Of a stretch of DNA of 64,000 bases, positions 60,300 through 64,000 are shown piece by piece. Every line of letters begins with the position of its first letter. Position 1 is the stretch's first letter. The position numbers were made by a program, and so were the translations under genes. Source of the DNA: Maribacter arcticus (GTDB lineage Bacteria > Bacteroidota > Bacteroidia > Flavobacteriales > Flavobacteriaceae); contig NZ_FUYL01000004.1 in NCBI RefSeq assembly GCF_900167935.1, positions 200,256 to 264,255 on the forward strand, written 5' to 3'. The notes below the pieces were generated by a model, which worked only from the letters and a program-made list of their open reading frames with translations, was not told where the DNA came from and did not search any database.

Positions 60300-63023
60300 T
60301 TGCAATCAAACAAACAATACTTACTTTTCCTATTCGTAGTTTTTGCCGGTGCTTTTTATGCCTTCGGACAAGAAGGAAAAATCACTCCTCTAAACATTAA
60401 AGTAGAGAAAGATTCTATTACTGCCCCATTATTCCCCTCCACAAGCATTAGAGATTCTATTACGGCAGATTCGTTAGCTAATGATTCTATTAATAAAAAA
60501 CCTCCTTTATTATTAGATAAAATAACCTATAAGGCGAAAGATTACGTTAAATTAAGTCAAAAGGAAAATAAAATATATCTCTACAACGAGGCAGAAATTT
60601 ACTATCAGGATACTGAGTTAAAGGCGGGTATAATCATTATGGATTATATAAAAAACGAAGTTTACGCTGGCAGAATGAAAGATTCTTTAGGTAATTATTC
60701 TCAACTGCCCTATTTTAAACAAGGATCAAACATTGTTATACCAGATTCTATTCGTTTTAATTTTGATACACAGAAAGCTTTAATTTGGAATTCAAGAACC
60801 GAACAGCAGGCAGCCGCAGGGCAACTAGGTAGCGATGCCATGAAAGTATATGCCGAGATTACAAAAAAGGAAAATGATTCGGTATATTTTTTAAGTGAAG
60901 GTAAACTTACTACGTCTACAGACACTATAAATCCTGATTATTATATTAGGGTTCGAAAGGCCAAGTTTGTTCCTGGCAAAAAGGTCATTGCTGGTTTTAG
61001 CAATTTATACATAGCAGATGTGCCAACCCCTATAGCAATGCCTTTTGCTTATTTTCCTTTAGGAGTAGGCAGATCTGCAGGTATTTTAATGCCCTCTTTT
61101 GGTAATGACCCAAATACAGGGTATTTTTTGCAAGATATGGGGTATTATGTTCCATTAGGTGATTACGCCGATGTAACTCTTTCAGGGGATTTTTACACAA
61201 ATGGAAGCTATGCTTTTAGATCAGCCTCTATCTACACCAAAAGATATAAATATAGAGGAAATGTTAATCTGAGGTATGAAAATCAAGTTCGAAGCCAAAA
61301 AGGCTTTAGTGATTATAGCTTATCAAAAAATTATAACATTCAATTCTCACATTCACAAGATCCAAAATCTAGCCCTAACTCTAGATTTTCGGCCTCGGTA
61401 AACTTAGGTAGTAGTGAATATTACAGAAATTCGTTACAGCAACGAAATTTACCTAATACTCAAAACAACACACTCTCATCGTCTATTTCATATTCTAAAA
61501 CATTTCCTGAATATCCGTCAGTCAACATGAGTTTGACGGCGACACATTCACAATTAACATCACCAACTGCAACCGCCTCTGATGCGGATAATATTAACAT
61601 GACCCTGCCTACTTTTCAGGCAAGCATGGAGCGTATTTATCCTTTTGCAAAAAGAGATGGTATAAAAAAAGGAATTATACAAAACATTAATTTTCAATAT
61701 GATGTTAATGCACAAAACAGATTAACTACCAACGATGATGATTTTCTAACCTCTAGAATGTTCGATAATGCTAAAGTTGGCGCAAGGCATCGTATACCGT
61801 TAACCACAAACTTTAAAGTAGCTAAATTTTTTAGCGTAAGTGTTGGCGGCAACTATGAAGATGTTTGGACTTTAGAAACGTACAATCAAAGTTATGATGC
61901 GGAAACCAAGTCAATAGTGCGAGACACGGTAAGTGGTTTTGACCGTTATAATAAATATAATTTTAGCGCAAGCATTGGTACTACACTTTATGGAACTTTC
62001 GATTTAGGTGAAGACAAGAAAATACAAGCGATACGGCACACCATGCGCCCATCAATAAGTTATGGCTACGCACCTTCTTTTGACCAGTTTTATGATGAAT
62101 ATATTGATGGTGATGGCGATGTTGTTCAATTTAGCCGTTTTCAAGGAACCCTAAACGGTGCACCTTCATTAGGTAAATCTAATAGTTTAGGTTTTTCTTT
62201 AGCCAACACCCTTGAGGCAAAAGTTAGAGATAAGGATTCCACTAAAATAGAACCTAAAAAAGTTTCTTTATTAAGCAACTTCAATATCTCAACAGGGTAT
62301 AATTTTGAATCTGATTCACTTCGTTTAAATCCTTTGACCGTAAATGGTGGTACAAATATTTTAAACAATAAAATGTCGATTAACTTTTCAGCAGGTCTAG
62401 ATCCTTATGCCATTGACAATAATGGCAAAAGAATTGACACTTGGAATATTGACAATGGCGGCAGCCTTTTTAGGCTTACAAGAGCAAATGCCAACATTTC
62501 CTATTCAATTAGTAGTGAAATGTTTGGCAAAAAAGAAGATGATGAAACAGAAGAAGAGGAAGATCCTTTCGATTATGTAGCACAAAGTGGTGGTAGAGAC
62601 GATGATCTCTTTGGTAGAGCTGATAATTTCAACGACAATCCTGTTCGCAAAGATGATAAGAACAGTGATGTTGAGAACCCAATATACGGTACCAAAATAC
62701 CATGGAACTTAAGACTAGCTTATTCTGCCAGTTATGCAAATTCCGCAAGGCAGAGTGAGTTCAGTAGTCACTCTTTAATGTTTTCTGGTGATATAGAATT
62801 AGCTCCGAGATGGTCGGTAGGTGGTTCTTCTGGTTATGATTTTAAAAATCAAGGTTTCACTTTAACTCAATTACGTTTTCAACGAGATTTGAAGAGTTTT
62901 ACCATGCGTTTTAACTGGACCCCATTCGGACAATACAAAAGATGGTACTTCTTTATCGGTATAGATTCATCTATCCTAAAAGATCTTAAGTGGGAAAATC
63001 GAAGTCAACCCATTAGAAATTAA
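60300..63023 (+). CDS. lptD: Putative LPS-assembly outer-membrane protein LptD
   Basis: About 907 residues. From the TTG at 60300 the protein begins with a good signal peptide (LLFLFVVFAGAFYAFGQEG); an alternative TTG at 60261 adds 13 residues, and no ATG fits. The N-terminal periplasmic OstA/LptA-like part has YKAKDYVKLSQKENKIYLYN with repeated acidic strands, followed by IADVPTPIAMPFAYFPLGVGRSAGILMPSFG, which is characteristic of LptD, and then a long beta-barrel rich in alternating aromatic and polar residues. It should insert LPS into the outer leaflet, working with LptE. An acidic loop (DDETEEEEDPFDY) is present late in the barrel. Next to ridA, as in many flavobacteria. Confidence 0.88.
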   Translation: MQSNKQYLLFLFVVFAGAFYAFGQEGKITPLNIKVEKDSITAPLFPSTSIRDSITADSLANDSINKKPPLLLDKITYKAKDYVKLSQKENKIYLYNEAEIYYQDTELKAGIIIMDYIKNEVYAGRMKDSLGNYSQLPYFKQGSNIVIPDSIRFNFDTQKALIWNSRTEQQAAAGQLGSDAMKVYAEITKKENDSVYFLSEGKLTTSTDTINPDYYIRVRKAKFVPGKKVIAGFSNLYIADVPTPIAMPFAYFPLGVGRSAGILMPSFGNDPNTGYFLQDMGYYVPLGDYADVTLSGDFYTNGSYAFRSASIYTKRYKYRGNVNLRYENQVRSQKGFSDYSLSKNYNIQFSHSQDPKSSPNSRFSASVNLGSSEYYRNSLQQRNLPNTQNNTLSSSISYSKTFPEYPSVNMSLTATHSQLTSPTATASDADNINMTLPTFQASMERIYPFAKRDGIKKGIIQNINFQYDVNAQNRLTTNDDDFLTSRMFDNAKVGARHRIPLTTNFKVAKFFSVSVGGNYEDVWTLETYNQSYDAETKSIVRDTVSGFDRYNKYNFSASIGTTLYGTFDLGEDKKIQAIRHTMRPSISYGYAPSFDQFYDEYIDGDGDVVQFSRFQGTLNGAPSLGKSNSLGFSLANTLEAKVRDKDSTKIEPKKVSLLSNFNISTGYNFESDSLRLNPLTVNGGTNILNNKMSINFSAGLDPYAIDNNGKRIDTWNIDNGGSLFRLTRANANISYSISSEMFGKKEDDETEEEEDPFDYVAQSGGRDDDLFGRADNFNDNPVRKDDKNSDVENPIYGTKIPWNLRLAYSASYANSARQSEFSSHSLMFSGDIELAPRWSVGGSSGYDFKNQGFTLTQLRFQRDLKSFTMRFNWTPFGQYKRWYFFIGIDSSILKDLKWENRSQPIRN

Positions 63024-63041
63024 TAAAATTCAATTTACGAT

Positions 63042-63422
63042 ATGAAAAAGATAATTAATACTTCAAATGCCCCAGCGCCAATAGGCCCATACAATCAAGC
63101 TATCTTAAGCAATGGAACATTATACATATCTGGTCAAATACCATTGAATCCAAAGAACGGTGAATTAGTTTCTGGAGATATAAAAAAGGAAACTAAACAG
63201 TCTATGGAAAATTTAAAGGCCATCTTAACCGAAGCTGAAATGACCTTTGAAAATGTTGTAAAATCTTCTATATTTCTTAGCGACATGAAACAATTCACAA
63301 AAGTAAACGAAGTATATGCATCTTATTTTAATGCGGAAACTGCACCTGCAAGAGAAACCGTAGAAGTAGCAAATTTACCAAAATTTGTAAACGTTGAAAT
63401 TTCTATGATCGCCGTTAAATAA
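63042..63422 (+). CDS. ridA: RidA-family 2-iminobutanoate/2-iminopropanoate deaminase
   Basis: 126 residues, full length for the family. Seen: APAPIGPYNQAIL near the start, YISGQIPLNPKNGELVSGD, TKQSMENLKAILTEAEM, and the C-terminal signature APARETVEVANLPKFVNVEISM with the conserved Arg that binds the substrate carboxylate. RidA hydrolyses reactive enamine/imine products of PLP enzymes in the cytoplasm. It starts 19 bases after lptD and ends three bases short of the convergent kinase-like gene. Confidence 0.95.
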   Translation: MKKIINTSNAPAPIGPYNQAILSNGTLYISGQIPLNPKNGELVSGDIKKETKQSMENLKAILTEAEMTFENVVKSSIFLSDMKQFTKVNEVYASYFNAETAPARETVEVANLPKFVNVEISMIAVK

Positions 63423-63425
63423 AAA

Positions 63426-64000
63426 TTACATATTTGCTTGATGAAATTCTACCAAACCTTCAATTGGTCTTTGTCTAATTACACCTACTATTAAGTCATT
63501 TCTTAATAATACAGAAGTTAGCTCATCTCTCAAATAATGGGCAATACTTCCTACAAAGTTAATTGGCACTTTAGTAGCCAATTCAAACTGCATTACGTAA
63601 TTATTAATGAATTGCTGAAATCCTTTATCTATTACTCCTTTAGAATAAGGATGGTCCTTATTCTCTATTAAGAAACGAGCAAAAGTTGCAAGATAAGTAT
63701 TAGGGTTAGGTTGCTTATACAGGTTTTCTTTAATTACATCAGCATCAAGGTCGTGCTGCTTAGCAAATTTATGAGCCAAGTCTGCAGGCATTTTATGAAA
63801 ATAATAATCTCTAATAAGTTTACGCCCAAAGAAATTACCACTACCATCATCCATTGGTATATAACCCAATGATGTTACTTTTTGAAATAATTGATTACCA
63901 TCATAGTAACTACAATTAGAACCTGTACCAAGAATACAAACAATACCTTGATGACCTACTTTCGTAGTAGCAAATATTGCCGCATAGGTATCTTCTTTTA
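63426..64000 (-). CDS. N-acetylglucosamine kinase-like protein (BadF/BadG/BcrA/BcrD ATPase fold), 5' end outside window
   Basis: Partial: the frame stays open past 64000, so the N-terminus is missing and about 191 C-terminal residues are present. The sequence includes CILGTGSNCSYYDG, a phosphate-binding segment of the ASKHA fold, then PMDDGSGNFFGRKLIRDYY, LATFARFLIENKD and NFVGSIAHYLRDEL, matching GlcNAc kinase-like proteins of Bacteroidota. It should phosphorylate an amino sugar or related molecule, but specificity is not settled from this part. It converges on ridA with three bases between the stop codons. Confidence 0.85.
   Translation of the reverse strand, partial: KEDTYAAIFATTKVGHQGIVCILGTGSNCSYYDGNQLFQKVTSLGYIPMDDGSGNFFGRKLIRDYYFHKMPADLAHKFAKQHDLDADVIKENLYKQPNPNTYLATFARFLIENKDHPYSKGVIDKGFQQFINNYVMQFELATKVPINFVGSIAHYLRDELTSVLLRNDLIVGVIRQRPIEGLVEFHQANM

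Overview
The window looks like chromosome from a marine-type member of the Flavobacteriaceae (Bacteroidota). The evidence is the low GC content, the T9SS type A sorting domains, exact TAnnTTTG -7 promoter elements, a Bacteroidota-style Wzc with a tyrosine-rich tail, bshA (bacillithiol synthesis), a GH3/beta-lactamase fusion, and the amidase / MlaD / Fe-S protein / LptD / RidA neighbourhood usual in flavobacteria. I cannot name the genus from the sequence alone.

Layout. (1) Bases 1-7315, minus strand: a giant secreted multidomain protein running off the left edge, with a sugar-dehydrogenase-like propeller, two malectin-like domains, Kelch repeats, a PKD domain and putative Ig domains. (2) Bases 7721-15381, minus strand: export and precursor arm of a surface polysaccharide locus (Wzc, Wza-like lipoprotein, membrane-bound 4,6-dehydratase, aminotransferase, UDP-xylose synthase). 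(3) Bases 15681-43866, plus strand: the main arm. It makes UDP-GlcA, UDP-GalA and probably UDP-GalNAcA, and encodes acyltransferases, a secreted polysaccharide-lyase-like protein, two TupA-type ATP-grasp ligases, a MurJ-type flippase, an O-antigen-polymerase-like protein, seven glycosyltransferases, a PglC-type initiating transferase, and a six-gene insert (SDR, SMP-30 lactonase, GT2, ATP-grasp, SDR, SDR). (4) Bases 43867-49373: a decaying border with an IS3-type transposase remnant, a T9SS-sorted Big_7 protein, a broken T9SS tail, a lipoprotein and another degenerate reading frame. (5) Bases 49374-64000: core genes (OmpA-like protein, bshA, GH3-serine hydrolase, Fe-S proteins, MlaD, amidase, lptD, ridA, and a GlcNAc-kinase-like gene running off the right edge).

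How it works together. Regions 2 and 3 form a complete Wzx/Wzy-type capsule or exopolysaccharide system: precursors, PglC-type initiation, GT4/GT2 elongation, flipping, polymerisation, and Wzc/Wza export. The precursor enzymes supply uronic acids, whose carboxyl groups are the natural substrates for amide formation by the ATP-grasp ligases. I therefore propose a uronic-acid polymer decorated by amide links, with O-acylation by the acyltransferases and trimming by the lyase-like lipoprotein. The six-gene insert at 34851-40564 could make an unusual acid and attach it; this is the best candidate for undescribed chemistry.

Regulation visible in the sequence: exact -7 elements ahead of the giant gene, the UDP-glucose dehydrogenase gene and lptD; three clear hairpin terminators; and paired TTTCATCGA-like 9-mers, 21 bp apart, ahead of two secreted-protein genes.
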